Assembly (NCBI GenBank): GCA_030272155.1
Contig: CP126202.1
Coordinates: 2,728,001 to 2,792,000 of the forward strand
Length of the DNA: 64,000 bases
Reading direction: 5' to 3'
Source of the DNA: Tetradesmus obliquus
Lineage: Eukaryota > Chlorophyta > Chlorophyceae > Sphaeropleales > Scenedesmaceae
Part shown: positions 45,207 to 58,000 of the stretch, piece after piece
How the letters are laid out: every line of letters begins with the position of its first letter
Numbering within the stretch: position 1 is the stretch's first letter
The notes under the pieces: generated by a model
Told to the model about the DNA's origin: nothing
The model's input: the letters and a program-made list of their open reading frames with translations, nothing else
The model's database searches: none
Program-made: the position numbers and the translations under genes

Positions 45207-48200
45207 TCAGTACCCGCACTGCTGCTGCTGCTCAGCGCTACCTGCCATGGCCCGCTGCTGCTTGTTGCTGGCCAGCGTCCTGTTGTAATAAATCGTCAGC
45301 AGCTTGAGCTGCGAGGTGGACAGGCTTGACAGGTAGGGAGTCAGCCTGCAGCGCACAGCAGCGGAAGCGCAACAGGTTTGACAGCTCTGCATCTGCTGCG
45401 ACGCCACCTGCTGCATACACGAGGCATTAAGCCGGCATTGCTAATATACCGGGGCCTGCGCAATTGCCGTCAATGTTGGCTGGGCGCTGCTGCGATGCTG
45501 CCAGTTTGCAGCTCACCCTTCGCCTGCTGCAATCCACAGGTCCACCATGGCGAACACAACCGCCTTGCGCACGTCAGGCCGTGCGTGGTTGAAGGCCGCA
45601 AACAGCCCAGGCAGCAGCTGCGTCGGCGCAACCGACATCAGCTCCTGGGACTGCATCTGCCGGCACACCAACTGCAGCCAGCAGCAACAGCAGCAGCAGA
45701 GCAGCAAAGGTGCCTCCTTGTTAGCGGCAGCTCACATGGACTGCGACTTGATTGTGGCTGTAGGCATGGGGTGGTCAAGGCTCGCAGCAGCCATCTTTCA
45801 CACATATAACTTTCACAGAAACACCCTGCAACCATGCAGTACCCAGCACACATCACACAACAGCCACTGCCCGGCAACGCTGCATATGCAGGCAACACGC
45901 GCCCCCCGCACCTGCAAGCAGCGGATGGTGGCGCACAGCACCTCTCCGTCCACCGCTGTGCCGCTGGCCACTGCCTCATCGCTGGGCAGCTTGTGTGCCA
46001 GGATGTCAGTGCAGCGCAGCGGCGGCATCACCACCATCAGCACCTCCAGCGCCTGCTGTGCAGCCATCAGCACCTGCAAGGGCAGTGTGCGATGTCCACA
46101 AAATTGGATTAGCAGAGCGGGCTGACCATGTAACAGTTGCTTGCATGGAGGAGACTGAACCCATATTCCTTGAATATTTGAATGCGTGATGGCGGGGCCA
46201 CCACCTGGGCAAGCCTGACACAACAGCCAGCATCTACAGCAGCTACTGAATTATTTATTCAATGTCTACTCGCAGCTCACCTCCCTGCTCTCATCCGCGC
46301 AGCCCTGCAGCAGCGGCTGCAGCACCACGTCCAGCACCGGCTCAAACAGCTCGGCCTGGTGCCGCGCCAGGCTCAGCACCAGCAGGAACGCCAGCTCGCG
46401 GATGGATTCGCTGCTGTGCTGCGCCGCTGACAGGCCCGCCAGCAGCACCTGAGAGAGTGAGGAGGAAGGGCAGCAGCGTGCAAAGTGGCACAAGCGGTGA
46501 GGGTGCGACTAGCAATACACGGCACGCGCTATGCAACGCTGTAAGCCAGCCGAAGTGGCTGCATATGAGCGCTGCAAAGACCGCCCCCGCGGCACACGTA
46601 CAGCCACTCAATCGAATCCAGCCCAGAAACTCTTACTCACCTTTGAGAAGTTGTCCACCCAGGCCTGCTTGCACATGGTGCCCGCACACGCAGCCAACTC
46701 AGCCAGCACGTCCTCGCCAGGCCTGCTCTGCAGCCGGTGCACCAGCACCGTCAGGTGCCGCGCCTGGCTGCCTGCATCGCCAGATGCCGCAGCCGCCGCA
46801 GCCGCTGCAGCCGCCGCACCAATTGCAGGGTCCCGTCCTGGGCTCACAGGCGTAGAGCCTGCCAAGCCAGCCGCCCCTCCCCACACGCCAGCGCCGCCGC
46901 CATTGGACGACGCCAATCCTCCGGCACTCACTCCTCCCCTCAAGCTGCTGCTCGCGCTGCCTATGCTGCTCGCAGCCTCGGCGCCGACAGTGACCACGGA
47001 GTGCCCCGCTGCGCCTGCCGCATCGACTGCCGCCTGTTGCGCAAAGGCTGCTGCTGGCAGCGGCCGCCCCAGCACATCATGCAGCGCTGCTCCAGCAGGG
47101 CCCCCAGGGCTGCTGGCCACACTGTGAATCTCACCAGGCTGATGCTGGTACATGTTTGCTGCCGGCTGCTGCTGCTGCTGCTGGATGTGGCTGCTGTGCG
47201 GGGCCGCTGCTGCTGGTGCGGCGGCTGCCGACTGCCTGTGCGAAGCACGCACATGGTGATGAGACACGCCCAGCTCTGCCACCCCTGCTGTGATGCCATG
47301 CAGTGCTGCAGAGTCGGCGCCAGCGCCTGCACCGCCCACAGAAGCTGTAGTGGAAAGGTCCATCGAGCTGCTGGTGCTTCCCACGCCGCCAGCAGTGCCC
47401 CAGTGACCCCTGTGCGCCCAGGTGGCGACGTGCTCAGCATTGCTGGCGGCTGTCAGCGCTGCGTGCTCGTCAGCTTCCTCTGCTGCTGCCGCCTCGGCTG
47501 CTGCCGCTGCCTCCACTACTGCCAGGCTGCGCTGCACTGCGAGAACCTCCTGAGATGAAGATTGCGCCAGGCACGCAGCCACCTGCGATGCAGCAGCAAG
47601 GAAGTATTCATGTCAGCAAGCAAAGTAGAGCAACACATCCAGCTTTTGAACAAAGCAGACCTACTGTGTGTAGCACAAGCATGGCTGCATATGTACTGTG
47701 TCAAGCTGTCCATCCATATGTGCAGGTGGGCCTGTTTCCTATCACTTGCAGCTGCTGATGTACGACGCCAATGCTACGGCACCCTTGACTCACCGAGTGC
47801 GGGTCTATGCTGTACATCGTGCACAGCGCGCGGCCTGCCATCTGCCTAATGTTGGGGTTCTTGTCCAGCAGCAGCGGTATGTTACGGCTGATCCACTGCC
47901 TGCAAGGGTCCGAGCAGGCAGGAAGCAACCACAGAATTGCTCAGCTTCAACGGTCCAACCACATCAGCACTGCCATAATATAGCAAGGACAACAAGAGCC
48001 ATACCACATGCTCCTGGCCACTGTCAAGCACTCTGAAACTCCTCTGGCGTCGCAGCCCATCCTTTGTTTAAAGAGCCATCGGATAATAACCGTACCCACT
48101 GTATGAGCAGCAGCTGCGCTCACCTCATGTGGTGGCTGTTGCTGCTGGGCACGCCTGCCACCTTGCCAGGGCCGAGGAACAGCACACAGAACTCCATCAC

Positions 48201-51200
48201 GCTCACGCGCGCCGCAGGCTGCTTCATTGCCTCCAGGCTGCGGTTCAGGGCCAGCAGCAGGCTGTCCGGGCCCAGCCGCAGCGCGCACGCTGCAAGGGCA
48301 ACATGACAAAGTAAGCAAAGGTTATTTGCAGACAGTGATGCAGGCGCTGGCAGAGTTTGTTGTTGTGCGCACGCAGTCCAATCCGATACGTAGATTGTGG
48401 CACGCTTTGGGACACCAGCAGGCGAGATGCAGCAGGCGGCTCACTCACCCTGCAGCGCGCCCTCCGCTGCCGAGCGCACCGCCTGCTTTGGCGCGCAGAG
48501 CTTCAGGAACAGCAGCGGCATCAGCTTCTCCAGGGAAGGCTCCATCACGTGTGCCGCTGTGTTGAGGCACACAGTCAGCGTGGCCAGTGCTGCCAGGGAC
48601 ACCTGCATGTTTGATTTGGAGGCACAGGGCAGCGATTTGATTGGATGAGCCAAAAGCGCGCATGAGAAAAGTCACCACTTGACAACGCAACTGTGCACGC
48701 ATTGCCACCATCAGTCAATCAAACCGCACATGTGCTGCAACAGCGAACTCCTAGCTGACTTCAATACCGAGCACAGCATCAGCACTGCTCACCTTGAAGT
48801 GTGGGTCGTCCACTGCTGCCAGCAGCCTTGGCAGCACCTTCTCCACCTCATGGTAGGACTCAGCAGGGGCGTCAGCATGAGCCTGGCAAGCAGCAGCAGG
48901 CAGAGCACAGACGCGTGGCAATAAGCAGACGTGTGGGGGATTGGGCAGTTGCACGGGGGGTGCTGAGGTGTTACCGGCAATATCCAGGGACCAGGAGCAC
49001 TGCTGGCTGCATGCGTGATTCTACAGCCTGGCAATCACATGTATTTCATCAACATGCAGCAGCAGCTGCTGGCCTCACCTGTCTTTGCAGCACCTCTGCC
49101 AGTGCCTCAAGCTTCTCCACCCGGTCCTTCCAGTCCTTAGGGTTTGACTGCACGCCGGCAATGGCGCGCGCCAGCGTTGCAGGCCGCTGCTGTGCCCCGC
49201 CCACAGCCAGGGAGGCTGCCATGCTCAGCACACTGGCGCTGCTCGCCTGTGCTGCTAGCTGCTGCTGGTACTGCTGCTGCTGCTGCTGGTCCCGCAGGGC
49301 ATTGAGCAGCTGCAGGTCGTCAGATGCAGAGGCTGCGCGAGACAGGCTGCCGCCGCCCGATGTATGCTGGTAGCCATGGCCCTGCTGCTTTGGCTGCTGG
49401 AAGAGCCTGTGAAAATGCAGCAGCATACAGAGGCGCAAGCCTTATGAGCAAGTAACGAGAAGGCTACAACTCGACATGCAGGCTGGTCAGATGAACACGC
49501 CTCTTCACAAGCAGATGCGTGTGATGCTGCGCACACATGCAAGAAGTTATATATTATGTGCCACTCCCGCACCTGGTGGCAACACCAGAGCTGTGCCCGA
49601 TGCCCCGCCCATCACCAGCAGCACTGTTTGCGACGCTGTTGGCGACAGATGCCTCGGACTGGGCACAGCTCTCAGGAGAGTTGGGCAGCGAAGGCTGCTG
49701 CTGCCTGCTGGCACCATAGCCACCCGCTGCAGCTCCACCATGCGGTTTTGCACCAGGTGGTGACTCTGGCTGGTACAGCACCCGCTGTGGCATGACGCTT
49801 GTGCGGCGCCGGCCGCCAGCAGCAGCTGCTGCCGCTGCTGCAGGGCCAGCTACCGCAGCAGCTGGCTCATAGGCTGCTGCACCTCCCTCTGGCACCTCCC
49901 TAGGGCCAGGCACACGCATCGGCATGCCTGCAACAGACTTCCGGCCTGGCCTGGCCGCTGCTGCTGCTGCCACCGCTGCATTGCTAGCTGCTGCTGCGGC
50001 ACTCGCCGGCAGCGATGAGCGCTGATATGTGCCTGTGCTGCGGTTTGACAGAGGCGGCTTGGCAGCAGGTGGCCCCATGCTGTCTGCGTCTGCTGCACCG
50101 CCGCGGCTAGACACTGCTGTGCGTTTCCATGGCTTGCTGCTGGTGGGCCGTGCTGGCGGCGCCATGACAGGTGCTATAGCTGCGCACAACAGAGAACAGG
50201 CATGCAGTGGCGAGCACAACAGCCAAAGGTTGATTCACACTCAGTTTGTATGTTGCAGAACACCATGAACTGTGATGCACAGGGAACTGTGTCGCAAACA
50301 CCGGCAGCCCTGTGTGGTGCTGTCACCTGAGCTGCACCTGCATGAAATGCACATGTTTTTAACGCCGCTCCTCCGTACCTGCCACCAAGTTCTTGCCAGC
50401 AGCATATTGTGCCACAGCAGCGGTGAGCTTCTGCTGCAGGCCGCTGTCCATCCGCCGCAGCAGCGCATTCGCGCGCTCTGGCATGTTTGCTGCGTAAGCT
50501 GCGAACGCTGCGCGGCCTGCTGTGCGTGTCTCGCCCATGGCATCTTGCACGGCTGCTGTCAGTGCTGCCTCCAAACAGTCGATGTGGCGCTGGTACTCCA
50601 GTGGCTCCCACTCCTCAACAATCTGGAGCAGCAGGTGACAGGAGTGGTGTGAGGTGTTACAGCAGATGCAGCATGCAAAGTGTGCCAGAAGTGGTTGCTC
50701 TGCGGCGGCTGCCCAAGCAACATGCGCATGTGTGCGAGGATGTGCTGTTCAGACACCTGCAGCGCATGGGCGTACCAACGGCCATCCCTAATTGTTACAT
50801 TGCTGCGCAACTTGAACAGCTGCGTTGACAGCACGATTGTGTTCTGTGGTGCTTCTGCTGGTCCTCACCTGCAGCAGCAGCTTGCTGCAGTGCCCCCGCA
50901 GCTTCGCGTTCTTATCACCAGTCATGATGTCACACACGCAGGGCACCAGCCTAGGTGCATGGCAGTGGCGCAGGATGCCTTTTGCGGCGGCCTCAGCCGC
51001 CTCTGAGACAACCTGCAACAGGGCACACGCAGAGACATGTTCAAAAAAGGCAGCGGCGAACAAACCAGCGCAACCTGCACAGATGAACGCTCTACAATTA
51101 TGCACAGGGACACAGTTGCGCCAATCGCTGCTGCAAAGTCTGGAACTGCTCGCCTTCTGGCTGATCTGCCCCTTGCAACCCAGCCAGCCGCGCGCACACC

Positions 51201-54200
51201 TGCACTGTGATGACCATCGCCTTGTACAGCGCGCCCATGCAAGCCACCGCATAAGACTCAAAGCTGAAGCCCAGCGCTGCTGCCAGCACCTCGTACATGT
51301 GTGCAGCTTGCCGTGCAACAGCAGACCTGCAGCACAGCAGACATGGAGACAAATTAGTGCAGTGCGCGCTGCAGACAGCTGCGCACCAGCAGCGCGCATG
51401 TGCACCAGTTCTAGAAAGCGCTGCAGCCGTCCGCTACTGCGCACAAGGTTTAATTGCTGTTGCGGCTGAGTGAACGGAGCATTGGCAGCGGCTGACCGTC
51501 TGGAATGCAGCACTGCGCTTCACCACATCACACAATGACCTACTGACCTCCTGTCCACTGCCTGCTCAAGCAGCGGGTCCCTCAGGGGCCGCAGCATCTC
51601 CAGGAAGGTGTCCTCATAGCTGCCCACAGCGCCGCCCTTGACCAGCGCCTCCAGCCGCACCAGCGCGGCAACACTGCAGGCACATGCACAGGGTCGTCAC
51701 TGGCAGCCTCAAGCAGAAGGGTAACGCTTGTCGTCACAACCAGCAAAGTTGACTCGCTGGCTTAGCTAGCCACCTGTGCTGCTCAGCATATCGTCTGCCT
51801 GGCTATGTGCACAGCGCTTGCACTTGGCCTGCTGCAGCTGATGTTGTTCAATGCAACTTTAGTGACACTACAGCAGCTGATTATCACACATGCACTTGCA
51901 TCATTGCTCTGCGCTGCTGCTCTTCTACAGCAGCAGGCGGCTGTCACAGGTGCAGGGCTGTACTCACCGCTTCTCCCAATCCACCAGCGCTGCGCCTCTG
52001 CTGAGCGTGGAAGTGATCCGCTCCAGTTCAACACGCAGCTCGCGCTCGCAGCCAACAAAAAGTGGCTGCACAAAAGGGAGCCCGCCATCGCTGGTGATGC
52101 CGCCACCGTCCTGGGTGCAACATAAGAAACAGAGCGCAACCGGCGACAACAGCCAAGTTGATGGGGAAGTGCGTGCAGCCAACCAGAAAAGAAACGCGGC
52201 AGCGAGCGCCACCCGCTGTAAGCAAGCACAAGCACTGCAAGCAGTCAATACCAGGACGCACATGCCCAGTCTTTGCAGCTGTGCAAGTCAATACTCCCGA
52301 ACCACATGCCTGCTGCGAGAGACGCCTATATGGCAGCAGGATGCCTCGCACCTTGTAGCCGCCGCGCTTGGCTTTCCCTGCTGCTGCAGGGCCCCAGCTC
52401 TTGCTGCTCCCGCCATCCAGCATGCTTCTGCTGCTGTTCTCCGCAGCCACTGCATGCTGCACCTGCTGCTGCCGTGCAGGGGCACGCTGCGGTGACGCAT
52501 CGCTGCGAACAGACTGCACATCTGCCTGGTCTCCATAGCCGCCGTCATCGCACACTGCCCCTCCGCTAGTGGCCGTGTCGTGCTCTTCTCCTCCGTAAGC
52601 GCCACCGGCCTGCCTGTGGCCGCCAACACTGTTCTGCTGCTGCCGGCCGCTGTGTGGGGGGCTCTGATCATTGTACTGCCCGCCCATTGAGCCTGATGGC
52701 ACAGGGCCAGGTGCCACATCAGCACCCAGCTGCGCCAGGCGGGTGTAGATGGAGTTGAGGTGCGCTGGGCGCAGGTTGTGGCTGCTGATGATGTCCACCA
52801 GCTGCTCGCCGCACACCTTGTAGACCTCCTCCAGGCACTCAATTGCGGCATCGCGCACAGCACTGCAAATGGGTGCAAGGTGCGCAGGAGAGCACAATGC
52901 CAAGTTAACAACGAGGATGGCAGGCACAGCAGCAGTGTGGCTGTAAGCCAAGTGTTAGTCACGTATGCAACCAGTTGAGGCTTGGAGTAGCGTCAGGGCA
53001 GGCCGCCAGCACAGCACAGCGGAGTGAGCAGATGCTCAAAGCCAGTGCTCACCTCTCAGGGTCTCCCACCAGCTGGATCACTTTGTTGAGCACCCAGGTG
53101 GACTCGTCACGTGGCGGTGCCAGCACTGCCTCGCCTGTACAGCTGATTGCCTCCGCCACAAACTGCAGCAGCCCGTGGCGCACTTTCCAGTGCTTGTGGT
53201 TCCAGAAGCGGCTGAGCTTGTCCATCATGGCATCAGGCCGCAGCACCTATGCACGCATTGCAGGCAGCAAAGCAGTGACGAGCCATGGCACTGCCCATTG
53301 CGTGCAGATGCTGCTTTGCACTGTGCAACTTGAGCTGAGGCACGCTGCTTGCAGCATGAGATGATAGAATCTAGCCCATTGATGCTGTCACTCAGCAAGA
53401 CAGTACATGCATGCAGAGCTGCAGCTCCCACTGTTGTGCTGCAACCCACCTGCAGCAGCTCCAGCAGCATGTTGCACGCGGCCTGGCGCACTTCCTGGCG
53501 GTTGTCGCTCAGCCGCTCCACCTGCAGAACGGCGAACAAAAGCAGTTAGCAGCAAGGCCAGGCTGCAAACATATACGCTGGTATGACTCAAGTCCCATCT
53601 GCAAGGGCTGCAGGAACAAGGTCCCATCAAGGTGGTCAACAATTTAAGGAGGTGTGTGGCCTGCACCCGTCAAGAGCGCTGCTATACTCAGCAGCACCAA
53701 TGACGGAGCATGTCAGCATTGTGCTGCCTCAGCTGCTGCTGCTCAACCGCAGAGATGCGTTGTTACCCACCACATGAGGCAGAAGTGCATTGACGTAGGG
53801 CCTGATGACATCCCGGTTTGCCCCTGCTATGCTCTCCCAGCAATTCAACAGCTTCAAGGCCACCTGAACATCAGAGAAGAGCACTTTGCTGAGCGTTGCC
53901 CCACGGCTGCGCCCAAGCCCCCCAAAAAGTACAAATGATGCGCAGACTGATGATGTATCCATGCTGCTGTTACAATCCATTGAAAGCAGCATAGCAGTTG
54001 CTTCTCTTGATTTACTGCTGTTGGCGCAGGTGCTGCTGCTTGGGGTCTGCCTAAAAGAATGGCTTGCTTTGCAAGTGGTCACTGTGCTGCACGTGCAATG
54101 GCAGGGAGGGCCTCACCTTGAAGTTGTTGTCTGCTAGCAGCTGGCCAGACATGTCCAGCAGTGCGCTGACTTGGTCCTTGCCGACCGCATTGGCAAGCAC

Positions 54201-54452
54201 ATATGCCTAAAGGCAGCGGTTGCACGGCAGCAGCAAAGAGAGCAGCAAGAAACTGAGCAGTAGTGCCAGAACAGTGTAGCCCATACAGTACTGGGTTCGT
54301 GACGCCACTGGTATGCAAACAGCAAACACCAGACAGGAACAGGAGGGATGTGGCAGGGCAGGACAGCGCACCCCAACGCGGTCCAGAGCCAGCAGCTTCT
54401 GCTTTGTCTGCCCCTCCAGCTGGTTCAGCAGGTCGTTCCACTCCATAGCCAT
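45207..54452 (-). CDS. CLASP: CLASP-type microtubule plus-end protein
   Basis: Twenty-two exons join in perfect phase, from ATG 54452 to stop 45207: 54452-54372, 54206-54117, 53863-53771, 53521-53450, 53246-53053, 52862-52352, 52110-51968, 51673-51548, 51326-51200, 51012-50869, 50622-50379, 50179-49573, 49406-49079, 48882-48793, 48602-48449, 48289-48124, 47899-47794, 47582-46641, 46448-46281, 46073-45912, 45671-45517 and 45345-45207. The 1613-residue product has TOG/HEAT arrays at about 1-230 (HWKVRHGLLQFVAEAI, VRDAAIECLEEVYKVCGEQL), 350-610 (AARGILRHC-like, CDIMTGDKNAKLRGHCSKLL) and 880-1095 (DWKDRVEKLEALAEVLQ, DKNPNIRQMAGRALCTM). A basic Ser/Pro-rich microtubule-binding linker lies at about 610-870 (RPTSSKPWKRTAVSSR). 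The C-terminal domain (1390-1613) ends YLSSLSTSQLKLLTIYYNR, the CLASP signature. It stabilises microtubules at the cortex and spindle. One 942-base exon encodes an Ala/Gly-rich linker. Introns are short and free of exon copies. Confidence 0.93.
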
Positions 54453-55012
54453 CTTTATTTTTCTCTGCTCTAATGTTTAAAATGTAGTGGCTGCCACGGT
54501 GTTGGCAGCAGGCAAGCGACCCCACAACAACACCGTCTGTGTCTCTGTATCTCAGCCTGCCCACTCGGGGCCCGGCCGGTCTGCTTGCTGTTGCATCAAA
54601 AGCAACACGTTTAGTTGTTTCACTGGGTTAGCTGCCGCCCTGCCGTTGCTACGCCCTGACCCTTGAGGGTGTTGGTCGACAGCTGCTGCCTTTAGTGATA
54701 AAAAGCCGAGCAAACAATGACACACAGCTTGCTGAACAAGATTTACAGCTGGGTGAGAGGAGGCAGCCAAGCAAGTTTGAAAGGCACAACCCCACAGTGA
54801 CTGACAAGTAAGAGCTTTCAACGATCGAACGACTCACGTTGCAGTAAAAGCGCGTGTTTGTTACTTTAAAATTGCTATGCCGATGCAGCGGTGCGTCACG
54901 CACTGATTTTAGCCTGATCGCTCGCTCTGCGAGCTTCCAATACCACATACGAGCTGCTGTCTCAACACCAGAATGTTGTTATGGATATAGATCATCTTTG
55001 AACACCAAAAAA
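54453..55012. promoter_or_regulatory. Divergent region between CLASP and the HEAT-like gene
   Basis: 560 bases separating two oppositely directed starts. It must contain both promoters or a shared one. The frame upstream of 55013 stays open, so the plus-strand start could lie slightly further upstream. No defined element seen. Confidence 0.4.
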
Positions 55013-58000
55013 ATGCAGGCTGGAGCTGTAGCACCGGCAGCACCTGCTGCTGTTGCTGCAGCACCAGGGAAGAATGATGAGTTGGTGCCCAACCTGAACA
55101 ACTACGTTCGTGGCAAGCTGTCCAGGGCTGAGGTGCTCACATTTGCAGACTGTGCAAGGGCTTTGGGTGAGCTGATCGGCACAGCCGCGGCTGGATCGTC
55201 AGTTGTGAAACCAGCAACCTGCAACTGCCACAGCTATGCAGCAGCTTAGGTGGTGTGCAGCACCTGTGACTAATGCAGCACCAGTTGCAATTGGTTGGAA
55301 AACTGTAGCAGTATCCCATACGTCAGCATCAGCTTGGGCAGCTGCATGTCAGACGTGCTTGCAGCCTGCAAGCAAAGACAAATCATTCACAGCAATACAC
55401 AGTCAGCTACGCCTTGGTGCTGCTGTTTGCTCAGCGTGTGTGCTTGCAGTAACTGCCTCGTTGCATCACACGAGTGTCTACATACACACATGTGGCAGCA
55501 AGCTAGGTATCAATGACCTGCAGCAGTGCTCCGGTTGTTACGCACCAGCTCATATCAGCATCGCTCTATTTCAGCACTGCTCTGCCCGCCTGCACAAATC
55601 AAGACACGAGAATCCCCGCATCATGTCTTGCTGCGCCTATCTTGTGTGCAGCTACTGCCCTTAATGCAGCAGATGGCAGCGGCAGGGAGGTTATCAGCAA
55701 GATCATGGTGCGGCTGACCCTCTTTGGAGGGCTGCCGCCATCCATCTTGCCCCTGCTGGTGTCAGTGCGGCTCAAGGTGAAGACTTACCCTTTAACGGCA
55801 GCAGTAAACCCAGCACTGATGGAAGTAGAGCGTTGGACTGTTGCTGCAGCAGTGCAGCCCAGGAGCAATAGCTGGAAAGCCCCATTGCAGCAGCTGCCAG
55901 ATGTACAGCAGCTAAAACAGAGTTGACATGGACCGGGTGCAGGTGGAGAGCAGCTGAGCGAGCAAATGAGTAGCAGAGAGCCCGCCTGAACACACAAGGT
56001 CACCGCAGATTTAAATTGTTGCGCAAGCGCTCACACAGTTGCACTGCTGCTGTTCCCGCGGCTGCAGGTTGACCTGCCCAAGACCGCAGACCGCAAGCTG
56101 CTGCGTGTGGTGAACTACCTGGTGCAGTTGGCAGCAGGCGAGGGCTCTGCTGGCACAGTGGTGCCCTTCAGCACACTCAGCGGTGAGCAGAAACACAGCT
56201 GCAGGTGTTGCTGATGTGTTTTGACAGCGTGCCTGCAGTGGTGGTGTGGCACTTGATGACTTATGGTGTGGAGTGTCGTTTGACAGAACAGCATGTTGTG
56301 CGTCCACTGCACAAAGCTGTGAGTGCGGGCAGTGCAATGCCTAAGTGGCAGTGCAGGAAGACTATCTCATCTATTGCGTATAGCAGGGTACGCGCTGCCT
56401 TCATACAGCAACAGATGCAGCAGCAGAGCAGCCCTCTTCAACACAAGCACACAGACATGCTGCTTGCTGCCATCCATCTCTCTCACATTCCATCTCTCTG
56501 CCTCCACAGGCCAGGTGCTGCCACCTACAGCCACAGACACCTTCGAGTACAGTGCACTGGACACGCTGTGGGCTGATGTCAAGAGCGAGTCAGTCACGCA
56601 CTACCAGCGCTCTGCAGCATTCCGCACTCTGGCTGCACTGTCACGCAGCAGTCTCAGCAGGTGCGACACACAGCATGCAGCAGCAGCTGCCAGATGCGCA
56701 GTGTTTTGCTGAAGGACCGATGTACGGAAATGTGATTGTTGCGCGTGGTTGTGCATGTCAGCAGCGTTCCGCACTCTGGCTGCACTGTCACGCAGCAGCC
56801 TCAGCAGGTGTGGCACACACAGCATGCAGCAGCAGCTGCCAGGCGTGCAGTGTTTGCTGAAGGACCGACGTATGGAAATGTGTTTGTTGCGCGTGGTTGT
56901 GCATGTCAGCAGCCTTCCACAGTCTGGCTGCACTGTCACGCCGCAGCCTTAGCAGGTGCGGCACACACGGCATGCTGATGCAGTAGATGCTGGCAGCTCA
57001 AGTTGCTGCAGCTGAGCAAGTCTGAGTACATGGCGCATGGCGTCCCTACCATGGTAATTTTATTAATTCACTGACTGCGCTCGTGTCTGACTAGATGCCC
57101 AACTCCTGGGCAATAACACTTGCTGCTTGCACACATGTCTGCAGACCCCAAGTGACCTCACTTTTGTGTCACCATTCATGCCAGCCCAACCTCGTCCTCA
57201 CACAAAACCTTACTGCTCTCTCACACATACTGCAGCGACCCGGACGACCTCACGCTCGTGTCACACCTCATGGCAGCAGTCGCAACAACCCTAGACCGCT
57301 GCGAATCGGCGCGCCGCCGCAAGGTGCCATTTGGCATTGGTGGCAACAAGAAGTCGCGGGATGCAGACAGGCGGCAGACGCTGGAGCGCGTTGCGGCGCA
57401 GCGCGCGGCGCTGTCGGCAAGCAGGATTGGCTTGCCAGGAGTTGTGCAGGTGCGCTGGCACTGACCATAACACTTTTGCTTGATCAATGGACACCTCAAC
57501 AAGTGTTTAGCACAGTCAATGCTGTATAGCCTGTCGAGAACCTTGTTGCTGTACTCTCTGGTGTCTGTCTCTCAGGTCCTTTAGGTATCCCTGTTGCTAT
57601 TCTGTGCTGCGCAAACCAAGCGTTGTCCTGCTGCTGCACTGCTGCTGCGCTGCAGTCGAGCAAAATCGCACCCCGCGCATTTGGCGCTGTCAACTCCCCG
57701 GACGCTACGTGTGCGCGCCACGCGCTGGCGGTTGCAGCGCTGGCGGCGCGTGACATGCCCAGCATGTATGTTGACCAGTTGGGACAGCTGGTGGCTAACA
57801 CACTGGAGATTTACCACAAGACAGGTGGGTTGGCAGCAGCTGGCACACATTTTAGGTCTTTGTAAAAGGTTTTAGATCAGTAATGGTACTCTATGAGTGG
57901 AGTTGACATGCCGGGCATGTATGTTGACCAGCTGGGACAGCTGGTGGCAAACACGCTGGAGATTTACCACAAGACAGGTGGGTTTTGCAGCAGCTGGGCA

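Noticed and set aside
57236-57449. Alternative frame of exon 6 that would join in phase 0
   Set aside because: Although open, it reads as Arg/Pro/Trp-rich noise; the frame DPDDLTLVSHLMAAVATTLD is clearly the coding one, so a small exon is probably missing instead.
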